Source: Chitinophaga oryzae (GTDB taxonomy: Bacteria > Bacteroidota > Bacteroidia > Chitinophagales > Chitinophagaceae). From it: a DNA stretch of 64,000 nt. Each line of letters opens with the position of its first letter. The first letter of the stretch is position 1. Positions 41,951-50,668 of the stretch are shown here, piece by piece. The notes below the pieces were generated by a model. It saw only the letters and a list, made by a program, of their open reading frames with translations, did not search any database and had not been told where the DNA came from. The translations under genes were made by a program, and so were the position numbers. The stretch covers positions 6,200,001 to 6,264,000 of the forward strand of contig NZ_CP051204.2 in NCBI RefSeq assembly GCF_012516375.2, in the 5' to 3' direction.

Positions 41951-44611
41951 TTATAACAAATCGTTAAGAATTTCCTGCAGTTCCGATTCTGTCTTCACCA
42001 GCACGTCGCGGGCTTTGGACCCCATATTGGGACCTACAATGCCGGCGGACTCCAGCTGGTCCATAAGGCGGCCTGCACGGTTATAGCCCAGCTTCATACG
42101 CCGTTGCAGCAATGAAGTGGAGCCTTGCTGGGTCTGTACGATTACCTGGGCGGCCTCTTCAAACAACGGGTCCCTGTCGGCCAGGCTCAGTTCCTTGCCG
42201 TCACTGTCCTTGTCATCCACATATTCCGGCAGCAGGAAGGCATCAGGATAACCTTTCTGGTTACCAATGAATTCCGCCACGCTTTCCACTTCCGGCGTGT
42301 CTACAAAGGCACACTGGAGACGTACCAGCTCCCCGTTGAACGACACCAGCATGTCTCCCTGCCCGATCAGCTGTTCGGCACCGCCGATATCCAGGATGGT
42401 ACGGGAGTCTATCTTGGAAGACACCTTAAAAGCTACACGGGCCGGGAAGTTGGCCTTGATAGTACCTGTGATAATGTTTACTGACGGGCGTTGTGTAGCG
42501 ATGATCAGGTGAATACCCACCGCACGGGCCAGCTGTGCCAGACGGGCGATCGGCATTTCCACTTCTTTGCCGGCAGTCATGATCAGATCAGCGAACTCAT
42601 CCACCACCAGTACGATGAACGGCAGGAAACGGTGTCCTTTCTGCGGATTGAGGCGGCGCTGGGTAAATTTGGCGTTGTATTCCCGGATATTACGGGTACC
42701 TGCTTCCTTGAGCAGGTCGTACCGCAGGTCCATTTCTATACAGAGCGCGTTGAGCGTGTGGATTACCTTTTTCGTGTCGGTGATGATCGCATCCTCTTCT
42801 CCCGGCAGTTTGGCCAGGAAGTGTTTTTCAATCAGCTTGTACAGCGACAGCTCCACTTTCTTCGGGTCTACCAGTACAAACTTCAGCTGGGAAGGATGTT
42901 TTTTATAGAGCAGCGATACCAGCAGGGTATTGATGCCGACGGATTTACCCTGACCGGTAGCACCCGCCATCAGCAGGTGGGGCATTTTGGCCAGGTCGGC
43001 GATAAAGTTTTCGTTGTCGATCTTTTTACCGATAGCGATAGGCAGGTCCATGGTGCTGTTCTGGAATTTCTCCGATGCCAGCAGCGCTTTGAGCGATACG
43101 ATACTTTTCTTGACGTTGGGCACTTCAATACCGATGGTGCCTTTGCCCGGAATGGGCGCGATGATACGGATACCCAGGGCCGACAGGCTCAGGGCGATAT
43201 CATCTTCCAGGTTTTTAATACGGGAAATGCGGACGCCGGCGGCGGGCACGATCTCGTAGAGCGTTACCGTAGGCCCTACGGTAGCGCTGATTTTCTGGAT
43301 CGATATATCATAGTTTTTGAGGGTATCGATGATCTGGTTTTTGTTTTTCTCCAGTTCACCGGTATCCTGTACCACTACTTTATCTGCGTTGTGATTTTCC
43401 AGCAGGTCGAGGCCCGGATAGCGGTAGTCGCGCAGGTCCAGCGAAGGATCGTACGGATCTACAGGCACTGCCGGACGCACGGTAGCCAGTTCTTCCACCT
43501 CTTCGTCTTCGTCTTTGAATGTTTGTTTGATTTCGAAGGCTACTTCTTCCGGCTGGTTCCTCTTTTTAGGCGGCGGCGGGGGCAGTTCTTCCTCTACGTC
43601 TTCCACATACAGCAGCGGACCGGGATCTTCCTCCTCTTCCTCCGCCTCTTCAGGCTCCGGTTCCGGCTCCGGTGAAGTTACCGGAGGGGGCACGGGTGAG
43701 GTCACCGGTGGCGTGTAAGCTGCGTGGGCGGCCGGTATCACGGTCACATCCTCTTCTTTTTCGATGAGGGTCATGGGAATTTCTTCTTCCGGCTCGTCGG
43801 CGTGCGGCGGGATCACCACTACGCCGCTGTCGCCTTTGAGGGCGTTGCCCTTAGCGGTTTCCGGTGCAGCAGCAGTAGCTGCGGGCGTTGGAACGGCCGT
43901 GGAAGCCACGGCGGGAGTAGCCGGTACTGCCGGCGCCACCGGCGCCGGTTTGGGCGCTTTTACCTTTTTCTCCGGCCATTTGAAGTCGAAGTTAAACTTC
44001 CATATCAGCCAGGAGAAGCCAGCCACGAGGAGCAGCAGGGCGGTGCCTGTTTTACCGATGAACCCGGAGGTCCATTTATCGAGGGCGTTGCCCAGGGCGC
44101 CGCCCCACGGGAAATCGGCTCCGTTGGTAATAAAGGCCATGGCCATACTGATGAACAGCAGGCCGAAGATCATATACTTGATATTGCGCCACACGCGGAA
44201 TACGCGCCGGCCCACAATGAAATTGACGCCAATGATAAAAAAGAAGTAACAGAACAGGTAAGCGGCGATACCTACTCCGTTGTAGAAGAAGTTATGTGAC
44301 ACATAGGCTCCCAGGCGGCCGAGGAGGTTATCCACTTTCACGTCGCCGATGAGCAGTTCACGGGTGGTGTAGCGGAAAACTTTGTCCTGGTCGTCTTCCC
44401 AGGTAAACAGGTAGGAGGTGAAAGCAATAAAGCAGTAAACAGACAGGAGCAGGAAGAACACGCCCATTACTTTGTGGGTGCGTTCATCCTTGACGAGTTC
44501 TTTTACTTTTACCTCAGCCTCCTTGTCTTTCTTCAGCACGTCTGGGTTGGGCGTGGGGGCTTTTGGTTTTTTGCTCTCCGGTTTTTCGTTTTTCAGTTTA
44601 TTCTTGGACAT
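41951..44611 (-). CDS. ftsK: DNA translocase FtsK
   Basis: 886 residues. Septum-located dsDNA pump that clears chromosome termini and activates XerCD. An N-terminal charged segment is followed by four to five membrane spans (about 50-205), an Ala/Pro- and acidic-rich linker (about 215-390) and the RecA-like motor. Walker A GATGQGKSVG lies near residue 549 and Walker B VLVVDEFADLI near 667. RLAQLARAVGIHLIIATQRP follows. The gamma winged-helix domain ends the protein (LFEEAAQVIVQTQQGSTSLLQRRMKLGYNRAGRLMDQLE, about 815-886). It is probably cotranscribed with the hydrolase gene 20 bases upstream and with lolA downstream. Confidence 0.98.
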   Translation of the reverse strand: MSKNKLKNEKPESKKPKAPTPNPDVLKKDKEAEVKVKELVKDERTHKVMGVFFLLLSVYCFIAFTSYLFTWEDDQDKVFRYTTRELLIGDVKVDNLLGRLGAYVSHNFFYNGVGIAAYLFCYFFFIIGVNFIVGRRVFRVWRNIKYMIFGLLFISMAMAFITNGADFPWGGALGNALDKWTSGFIGKTGTALLLLVAGFSWLIWKFNFDFKWPEKKVKAPKPAPVAPAVPATPAVASTAVPTPAATAAAPETAKGNALKGDSGVVVIPPHADEPEEEIPMTLIEKEEDVTVIPAAHAAYTPPVTSPVPPPVTSPEPEPEPEEAEEEEEDPGPLLYVEDVEEELPPPPPKKRNQPEEVAFEIKQTFKDEDEEVEELATVRPAVPVDPYDPSLDLRDYRYPGLDLLENHNADKVVVQDTGELEKNKNQIIDTLKNYDISIQKISATVGPTVTLYEIVPAAGVRISRIKNLEDDIALSLSALGIRIIAPIPGKGTIGIEVPNVKKSIVSLKALLASEKFQNSTMDLPIAIGKKIDNENFIADLAKMPHLLMAGATGQGKSVGINTLLVSLLYKKHPSQLKFVLVDPKKVELSLYKLIEKHFLAKLPGEEDAIITDTKKVIHTLNALCIEMDLRYDLLKEAGTRNIREYNAKFTQRRLNPQKGHRFLPFIVLVVDEFADLIMTAGKEVEMPIARLAQLARAVGIHLIIATQRPSVNIITGTIKANFPARVAFKVSSKIDSRTILDIGGAEQLIGQGDMLVSFNGELVRLQCAFVDTPEVESVAEFIGNQKGYPDAFLLPEYVDDKDSDGKELSLADRDPLFEEAAQVIVQTQQGSTSLLQRRMKLGYNRAGRLMDQLESAGIVGPNMGSKARDVLVKTESELQEILNDLL

Positions 44612-44631
44612 AATTTAACTTCAAGTTGGGA

Positions 44632-46050
44632 TTACCTGGGCCTTGGCGGCAACTGGAGTATCCAGTGTGCGATGAATTCCGGCACCAGCGGATCAATGGT
44701 CTGCTCCAGGTCGCCGTATTCTGCTACAGTGCAGGTTTTACAGCGTTGAAACAGGTGGTTCAACCCGTCGAACTTTCGTATGGTGACAAGCATATTCCCA
44801 TTTTCGCGCAGTGCGCGTTCGATGGCGTTCAGGTTGGTGGTGGCGTCTACCTGCAGGTCGCGGGTGCCGTTAACAGCCATGAATGGGCACTTGATCTGTT
44901 TCAGATAGTCCAGCGGTTTGTATAACAGGATCGATGACAGTTCACGGTCGAATTGTATATCGCTGGTAAATTCTTCTTCGGACACCTGTTTTCTGATGTC
45001 TTCCGGTGAATTGCGGTAGATATCGTGCAGGGCGGCTTTGGCCCTGGCGGCGGCCACCGTATAGTTGGTATCGCTGGCCAGCGCGTCCCAGTAAGGCTTC
45101 AGCCGTTGCAGGCGTTCTTTTATTTCCGTATCGGAAGCGCCGGACATCCGTCCGTCGAGGACCACTTTCTGGTCCACCATTTCGCGGCCGGTGACGCCCA
45201 GTCCTGCCAAAGAAACTACAAAAGCTACCGACTTATTGTTTGCCGCTGCAATTTGCGCTACTGCGGCCCCTTCACTGTGGCCGAGCAGACCTATCGCGTA
45301 CGGATCTACGTCTTTTCGTGTTTTCAGGTATGCGAGGGCCGCTTTGGCGTCGTTGGCGAAGTCGTAAATATCGGACTGGCTGTATACGCCGCCGGAGCCG
45401 CCTGTGCCGCGGTCATCGAAGCGGAGGCTGGCGATGCCGTTGCGGGCCAGGAAATCGGCCAGTACCAGGAACGTCTTATGGCCGGCCATTTCATCGTCGC
45501 GGTCCTGTGGGCCGGAGCCGCTGAGCATGATCACCACGGGGTAGCGTCCCCAGTCAAACGGGCGGGTGAAAGTTCCGGCCAGCGACACATGATCGTGCTC
45601 ATTGCTGAACTGCACGTTTTCCGTATGATAGGGGAACTTTGGCTTCGGTTCCTGCGGGCGGTTGTAAACATCGCTTTGCCGGATCTCTTTCCGGGAGATG
45701 TTAAACGTGCCTTTGAGGCCGCCCCAGGTGAAAACGCCTTCGAACTGTTTTTCCGCCGCGTTCCATACGCCGGTATAGGCGAACCGGATGGTATCAATCC
45801 GGAGCAGCAGGGTGTCTCCGCGATAGATAATATGATCGAGGTCGATGGCTTCATTATCATGATCAGGGTTTTGCAGTTCCCCTTTGTAGCCCTCTCCTTC
45901 TTTTTCCAGCACCACCGTGAGGCGTTGTTTATCGCCATAGTAGGACCTGGTTATACCGTACCATTTACCACTGATATCTTTTGTTTGCTGAGCCATGGCG
46001 ACAGTGCACCAGGTCATACACATCCACAGCAACCAGTATCCTTTACGCAT
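44632..46050 (-). CDS. Secreted alpha/beta-hydrolase
   Basis: 472 residues with a signal peptide (MRKGYWLLWMCMTWCTVAMAQ). The N-terminal domain (about 25-120) is beta-rich and starts DISGKWYGITRSYYGDK, a lipocalin-like module found in related Bacteroidota hydrolases. The alpha/beta-hydrolase domain (about 140-465) has the oxyanion loop MLSGSGPQDRD, the nucleophile in GLLGHSEGAAVAQ (near residue 255), the acid in AVNGTRDLQVD and His in FDGLNHLFQRC. It resembles the S9/acetyl-xylan esterase-like hydrolases, but the substrate is unknown. It lies 15 bases after the DUF423 gene and 20 bases before ftsK, so probably in one operon. Confidence 0.9.
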   Translation of the reverse strand: MRKGYWLLWMCMTWCTVAMAQQTKDISGKWYGITRSYYGDKQRLTVVLEKEGEGYKGELQNPDHDNEAIDLDHIIYRGDTLLLRIDTIRFAYTGVWNAAEKQFEGVFTWGGLKGTFNISRKEIRQSDVYNRPQEPKPKFPYHTENVQFSNEHDHVSLAGTFTRPFDWGRYPVVIMLSGSGPQDRDDEMAGHKTFLVLADFLARNGIASLRFDDRGTGGSGGVYSQSDIYDFANDAKAALAYLKTRKDVDPYAIGLLGHSEGAAVAQIAAANNKSVAFVVSLAGLGVTGREMVDQKVVLDGRMSGASDTEIKERLQRLKPYWDALASDTNYTVAAARAKAALHDIYRNSPEDIRKQVSEEEFTSDIQFDRELSSILLYKPLDYLKQIKCPFMAVNGTRDLQVDATTNLNAIERALRENGNMLVTIRKFDGLNHLFQRCKTCTVAEYGDLEQTIDPLVPEFIAHWILQLPPRPR

Positions 46051-46065
46051 ATACGTTCTGCTTTT

Positions 46066-46458
46066 TTAAGCTTTAATTTTCAGAAGTCCCAGCAGCAGCG
46101 AGATCCATCCGGCGATGAACACCAGGCCTCCGATGGGGGTGATGATACCGATCCCTCTCAGCCCTACGTTGCCCGTAGCTTTCAGCATGGTGAGCACGTA
46201 GAGGGAACCGGAGAACAGGAAGATGCCGATGATAAAACATCTGCCGGCCCATTCCAGGTGACTGCCGGGAGCATTAGCAAAGAGGATGCCGGTTGCCAGC
46301 AGCGCAAACACATGATAGAACTGGTAAGTAACGCCTGTCTGAAAAGTAGATACCGTCTCGGGGGGCACCAGTTCTTTCAGTTTATGTGCGCCGAAAGCGC
46401 CTAAAATCACTGCGAGCGCGCCCAGAGCAGCTGCCCAAACTAAAAAGCCTTTATGCAT
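46066..46458 (-). CDS. DUF423 membrane protein
   Basis: 130 residues from MHKGFLVWAAALGALAVILG. The earlier in-frame ATG would lie deep in aroK. Four membrane helices: residues about 5-23, 45-62, 70-90 and 100-125. The family signature GAFGAHKLKELVPPETVSTFQTGVTYQFYHVFAL follows the first helix. It is an inner-membrane protein of unknown role (YgdD family of E. coli). The start lies inside the last codons of aroK (8-base overlap), suggesting translational coupling. Confidence 0.88.
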   Translation of the reverse strand: MHKGFLVWAAALGALAVILGAFGAHKLKELVPPETVSTFQTGVTYQFYHVFALLATGILFANAPGSHLEWAGRCFIIGIFLFSGSLYVLTMLKATGNVGLRGIGIITPIGGLVFIAGWISLLLGLLKIKA

Positions 46459-46954
46459 GTTCGATATTTTTCGTAAAGGTATCCAATGTAATGTTATCGG
46501 ATGAAATGATATGCCTCGATTGTTCATAGAAAGGTCTGCGTTCCGCCAGTTTTTTCTCTACGAAGTCGGCCAGGTCCTGATCGTCGAGGTCCTGGATCAG
46601 GGGGCGTTTATGTTTTTTACGGGTCAGCCTTTCCACCATGGTCTCCAACGGAGGGTTGATCCAGACGGTAGTGCCTTTATCGTTCATGAAGTCCATGTTG
46701 TCCTGGAAGCAGGGCGTACCGCCGCCGCAGGAGATCAGGAAATTTTCCTGGCGGGACAGTTCACGGAGCAGCATACTTTCCTTTTCCCGGAAATAGTCTT
46801 CCCCTTTGGTCGCGAAGATGTCGCTGATGGCCATCTCTTCTGTTTCCACAATCACTTCGTCCAGATCGTAGTACGGTACGTTCCAGTGGTCTGCCAGCTG
46901 CTTTCCCCAATAGGATTTTCCGGCTCCCATGAAGCCGAGCAAGAATATTTTCAT
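46451..46954 (-). CDS. aroK: Shikimate kinase
   Basis: 167 residues, full length. Phosphorylates shikimate at the 3-hydroxyl in aromatic amino-acid synthesis. P-loop GFMGAGKSYW (7-16), shikimate-binding DLDEVIVETEEM (Asp32) and CGGGTPCF (about 76-83), lid with RKKHKRPLIQD. It overlaps the DUF423 start by 8 bases and lies 36 bases after the phosphopantetheinyl transferase gene. Confidence 0.95.
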   Translation of the reverse strand: MKIFLLGFMGAGKSYWGKQLADHWNVPYYDLDEVIVETEEMAISDIFATKGEDYFREKESMLLRELSRQENFLISCGGGTPCFQDNMDFMNDKGTTVWINPPLETMVERLTRKKHKRPLIQDLDDQDLADFVEKKLAERRPFYEQSRHIISSDNITLDTFTKNIEHA

Positions 46955-46990
46955 AAGTCAAATAACGCAACAGTTAGTAAATGCCGTTCC

Positions 46991-47611
46991 TCACACCGGA
47001 TGGGTCCATGCCAGGCACAGACCATTTTCCATTATATATTGCAAATATAACCGGGTATTTGAATCCGGCTTCACAAAATTAGCGGTAATAAAACCCGTTG
47101 ACTGATATACAAAGGGTTGTAATATGAGATTTTCCTTAAAATCAACGCTGCCCAGGCCATACCATTTGAACATCGCTTCTTTGGCGCTCCAGCAGATGGT
47201 TTTATGGGCCAGGGAATGCCGGGGATCGATAAAATCCCGCTCTGACGGCGACAGGAACTTATGGGACACCCGCTCTATCTTGTCTTTTACCTCTTCAATA
47301 TCTATCCCTACGGCGGCTTTGGAACTGACGATGGCTGCTACATGATCGCCGCAGTGGGAAATGGAAAAATGAAAGCTGTCGCACACCAGCAAGGGTTTAC
47401 GGGATTCGCTGACTTTTATCTTCTCCAGCGGAAATTCCGGGAAAAGGGTCACCAGCAGGTACCTGCCGGCCAAATGCTGTAACCGCTTGTGTGGATGATG
47501 GATGCCGGGGCTGATATTTACCCGCTCCCGGAAAAAACTTTCCGGCTCTTCTATGCTCCACACGCCCAACCTGGTTTCCGGATCAATTTGTATGGTACGT
47601 ATTAATGGCAT
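46991..47611 (-). CDS. 4'-phosphopantetheinyl transferase superfamily protein (Sfp-like)
   Basis: 206 residues, shorter than Sfp (about 225) but with the core motifs. SHCGD (Ser85-His86) binds CoA. VGIDIEEV (Asp104, Glu106) binds magnesium, and CWSAKEAMFKWYG (Trp141, Lys144, Glu145) is the catalytic signature. It would load carrier proteins with phosphopantetheine; whether fatty-acid ACP or a secondary-metabolite carrier is the target cannot be told, and no synthase is nearby. It is first in the probable operon reading into aroK. The -7-like TTAATTTG upstream has one mismatch from consensus. Confidence 0.9.
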   Translation of the reverse strand: MPLIRTIQIDPETRLGVWSIEEPESFFRERVNISPGIHHPHKRLQHLAGRYLLVTLFPEFPLEKIKVSESRKPLLVCDSFHFSISHCGDHVAAIVSSKAAVGIDIEEVKDKIERVSHKFLSPSERDFIDPRHSLAHKTICWSAKEAMFKWYGLGSVDFKENLILQPFVYQSTGFITANFVKPDSNTRLYLQYIMENGLCLAWTHPV

Positions 47612-47718
47612 ATCTTGCCAAATTAAAGCAAAAAAGCAGAAATAACAGCAAAGGTTAAAGCTTTTTAACGCTTCCCTTAAAATGCTGAAACCTTCCTGCT
47701 ACTACTAAAACACCTAAC

Positions 47719-48255
47719 ATGATCCTGTCAGACAAACGGATATTGGAAGAAATTGAAAAAGGCACCATCGTTATTTCGCCTTATGACCGGAAGTACCTGG
47801 GTACCAATTCCTATGATGTACATTTGGGCAAACACCTGGCTACGTACAAAGACCGTATCCTCGATGCCCGCAAACACAATGAAATAGAGCATTTCGAGAT
47901 CCCTGAAGAAGGCTACGTACTGCAACCAGGCACCCTCTACCTGGGCGTAACGCTCGAATACACCGAAACGCATGCCCATGTACCGTTCCTGGAAGGCAAA
48001 TCCAGCACAGGCCGCCTGGGTATCGACATTCACGCTACCGCCGGTAAAGGCGACGTTGGCTTCTGCAACACCTGGACACTGGAGATCTCCTGTGCGCAGC
48101 CGGTAAGAGTATATGCCGGTATGCCCATCGGACAGCTGATCTACTTCGTGGTGGAAGGCGAAGTGGAAACCATGTACAACAAAAAAGGCAATGCCAAATA
48201 TAACGGCCGCACGGTAAGGCCCGTGGAGAGCATGATGTGGCGGAATGAATTTTAG
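47719..48255 (+). CDS. dcd: dCTP deaminase
   Basis: 178 residues. Converts dCTP to dUTP, feeding thymidylate synthesis. Begins MILSDKRILEEIEKGTIVIS. The conserved substrate loop is LEGKSSTGRLGIDIHATAGKGDVGFCNTWTLEI. AGMPIGQLIYF and the C-terminal nucleotide-capping segment with YNGR follow. The length is slightly below the proteobacterial enzyme (about 193). It is divergent from the phosphopantetheinyl transferase and transcribed alone, with the C2 palindrome directly behind it. Confidence 0.95.
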   Translation: MILSDKRILEEIEKGTIVISPYDRKYLGTNSYDVHLGKHLATYKDRILDARKHNEIEHFEIPEEGYVLQPGTLYLGVTLEYTETHAHVPFLEGKSSTGRLGIDIHATAGKGDVGFCNTWTLEISCAQPVRVYAGMPIGQLIYFVVEGEVETMYNKKGNAKYNGRTVRPVESMMWRNEF

Positions 48256-48258
48256 TCT

Positions 48259-48408
48259 CGCAAAGGCGCTAAGCAGCAAAGACGCAAAGAATAAAATAAG
48301 CGAGCAGAGAAAGCAAAGGAGCGGAGATCAAAATTTGATCTCCGCTCCTTTGCTTTCTTATTTAAACTTAAAAAAATCTTTGCGTCTTTGCTGCTTAGCG
48401 CCTTTGCG
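48259..48408. repeat. Family-C palindrome, copy C2
   Basis: The arms (48259-48290 and 48377-48408) are more than 30 bp inverted, made of 8-bp units GCAAAGGC, GCTAAGCA, GCAAAGAC, GCAAAGAA. The core (about 48307-48357) is a perfect 25-bp stem with a single central base, so almost no loop. It lies between convergent dcd and the PKD-like gene, starting 4 bases after the dcd stop. Confidence 0.9.
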
Positions 48409-48424
48409 TGATATCTCTGCGTGA

Positions 48425-49861
48425 TCAGGAACTCTTCGTGATCCAGCTGACAATTTTCCCGAAGCCCTGGTAAGACTCCTTCAGCTCCAGCGGGCCATTT
48501 ACCGGCGGCACCGTGTACTTTTCCCAGGAGCCGCCCGTCTCCGCCGGACCGGCAAGCTGGTAGAACCCTACCACCAGGCCGTCAGACGCATTGTTCAGCA
48601 GCGTGATCTCGGATCCCGGCCTGTCCAGCATCAATTTGGCGGTTTTCAGGGAAACATCGTACTCATACAACTTACCGCCCACGGCATAGAAAACATAGCC
48701 GTTGACCGGATCTACCGCAAACAGCCTGGCTTTGTCTATATCGGTGGCGGCCATCTCATCGTAACTGTTTTGCCGCAATACGTCTGCCGATGCGTTCACA
48801 CGGGCCAGCGTCACTTTATTCGTGGCCCGGTCTTTCAGCAGGGCGAACAACATCCCGTTGCTGTAGGTATTCCATGTCATATACAGCAGGTCTTTCGAAG
48901 GATCCCGGTAGTTGAACAGCGTTCCTTCCGGCATCAGCGAGCATTCTGAATTAGGCGCCGTATACCGGATGAACCGGTGATTGGTTTCATCGTACAGGAT
49001 GATCGGGATCATATACCGGTTATGAACGCCCATATGCCGGGAGATCTTAAAATATTCCTTGCTCTCCGCCAGATAATTGACCGGGAGATTATACCGCAGC
49101 TGATAAGCCTGACTATAAACGTACAGGTTACCGTCCGAGTAGCAGAGCACCCCGCCAAAGGTAGTTACCAGCCGCTGCGCGATCATATTTTCCGGCATGC
49201 GGGACTGGAATTCATAGGAGATGCTGTAAGTAGGCAGCCAGCCGAAAGTGTTGGTATTGATTTTATGCGTGCCGGCTGCCGTGGAAAGATAGTACCCGGT
49301 GGAGACTACCGCCACGTCTACCGGCGCTCCGTTGCGGGGTACCGTAGAACCCAGCATCCCCAGTACGTCGGTATAGATAGTGTATTTTTTGGGGTACTCC
49401 GATAACATGTCAAGCCTGGCCTGGCCATTCACATCACTCAGGACCAGCAGCCCTTTGGAGATAACGATGGAGACGGTCAGGTTAAATACATACTTAAACA
49501 TCACACCGGTGGCCTTGTCCGTTACCCGGTAATATACCGCATAGTCTTTGGAAGGCGGCAGCGTCACGCTGATATCCAGGTCCCGCGTAGTGGCCAGGTC
49601 ATAACGGTCGCCAAGCGGCACACCGCCCACTTTGGCAATGGCCAGCCATTCGTAGCGGTATCTGCTGGTGTCCCCGCTGGCATCTTTGGAGAAAGCCAAC
49701 ACCGGCTTGATCTGCAGGCGGGCGCCCTGCAGCAGCGAATAGCTGCTGTCGATGCCACTGATAGAGACGGCATTCAGCTCCGTGTAGGTATAGTTGCCCT
49801 TGTCTTTGTAACATCCTGCCAGTGCAATGACGGACAGGATCCCCAGGATATATTTATACAT
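48425..49861 (-). CDS. PKD-like family lipoprotein
   Basis: 478 residues with a lipoprotein signal (MYKYILGILSVIALAGC, Cys17). The first part (about 25-130) forms PKD/Ig-like sandwiches (YRYEWLAIAKVGG, YRVTDKATGVMFKYVF). The second part, from about 140, has six to seven WD-like blades starting with KGLLVLSDVNGQARLDML and suggests a propeller. It is the last gene of the SusC/D unit, 35 bases after DUF4843. It is likely a surface-exposed partner of the SusCD complex; the ligand is unknown. Confidence 0.82.
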   Translation of the reverse strand: MYKYILGILSVIALAGCYKDKGNYTYTELNAVSISGIDSSYSLLQGARLQIKPVLAFSKDASGDTSRYRYEWLAIAKVGGVPLGDRYDLATTRDLDISVTLPPSKDYAVYYRVTDKATGVMFKYVFNLTVSIVISKGLLVLSDVNGQARLDMLSEYPKKYTIYTDVLGMLGSTVPRNGAPVDVAVVSTGYYLSTAAGTHKINTNTFGWLPTYSISYEFQSRMPENMIAQRLVTTFGGVLCYSDGNLYVYSQAYQLRYNLPVNYLAESKEYFKISRHMGVHNRYMIPIILYDETNHRFIRYTAPNSECSLMPEGTLFNYRDPSKDLLYMTWNTYSNGMLFALLKDRATNKVTLARVNASADVLRQNSYDEMAATDIDKARLFAVDPVNGYVFYAVGGKLYEYDVSLKTAKLMLDRPGSEITLLNNASDGLVVGFYQLAGPAETGGSWEKYTVPPVNGPLELKESYQGFGKIVSWITKSS

Positions 49862-49896
49862 GTTGTTTATCTCAAAAGGTTAATAAAATAAATCCG

Positions 49897-50661
49897 TCAC
49901 CCTCCGGTGATGATGTCTCCCATGATCATGACACTGCCATCGTCGTCCAGGATAATGTTCCCTGCCTTAGCCTGTTCATCAAGGTAACGCTGGGTCACTT
50001 TCCCGAGATAGTAGGTATCTGCGATAGGCACTTCGTTGGCCAGTTTGTAAGGGTCATAGTCGGTCAGCTCACATATCAGCAGGAACTTCTTCCGGCTGAA
50101 ATTGCCGAACACCGCAGAGAACCAGAAAGCCGGCTTCGACAGCACGTCGGTCATATGGATACGCAGCGAGGTAGCATTGAGCCAGGTGTTACTACCGATC
50201 GCCACCCGGGCCATGTTGGTGGTGAAATAATCGTTGGCCTGCAGCTGCAGCACCAGCGATACCGTGTCCGTCATCATATCGGGGGTACGGAGCAACCGTA
50301 TCAGCACGGTATCCACTACCCTGTTGGCCCGCATCACAAATGAACCGGGCAACGCGTCGTAGTGTTTTCCCGCCACGGCGTTGGATTGCGCTGTGCTGAC
50401 GGTGAATGTCCGATCGTATCCAACAGGCGCTCCCATGGTCTTCACCGGTATTTTCAGGATGGAGTCGGTCGTTCCCTTCGGTGAGAAAATGAAGAGGATA
50501 TTCATGCTGTCGGACGTCCGTTTGGCCGCATCCTCCACCAGGCTGTTTTCGAAATAAATGTCGTTGGTGCCGGACCAGGTTTTCAGGGTCTCCTTCTGGC
50601 AGGCCGTGAGGGCATAAAGCATGACAGCCCCCATGATACAGTGAATTGCTTTCATTGACAA
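49897..50661 (-). CDS. DUF4843 lipoprotein
   Basis: 254 residues, signal peptide MSMKAIHCIMGAVMLYALTAC (lipid cysteine near residue 21). The DUF4843 domain covers most of the rest, with YFENSLVEDAAKRTSDSMNI, VGYDRTFTVSTAQSNAVAGKHYDAL and a C-terminal segment DYDPYKLANEVPIADTYYLGKVTQRYLDEQ. The family is found almost only next to SusC/SusD. It lies 7 bases after susD. Its function is unknown, perhaps capture of the same ligand. Confidence 0.85.
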   Translation of the reverse strand: MSMKAIHCIMGAVMLYALTACQKETLKTWSGTNDIYFENSLVEDAAKRTSDSMNILFIFSPKGTTDSILKIPVKTMGAPVGYDRTFTVSTAQSNAVAGKHYDALPGSFVMRANRVVDTVLIRLLRTPDMMTDTVSLVLQLQANDYFTTNMARVAIGSNTWLNATSLRIHMTDVLSKPAFWFSAVFGNFSRKKFLLICELTDYDPYKLANEVPIADTYYLGKVTQRYLDEQAKAGNIILDDDGSVMIMGDIITGG

Positions 50662-50668
50662 TATGCTT

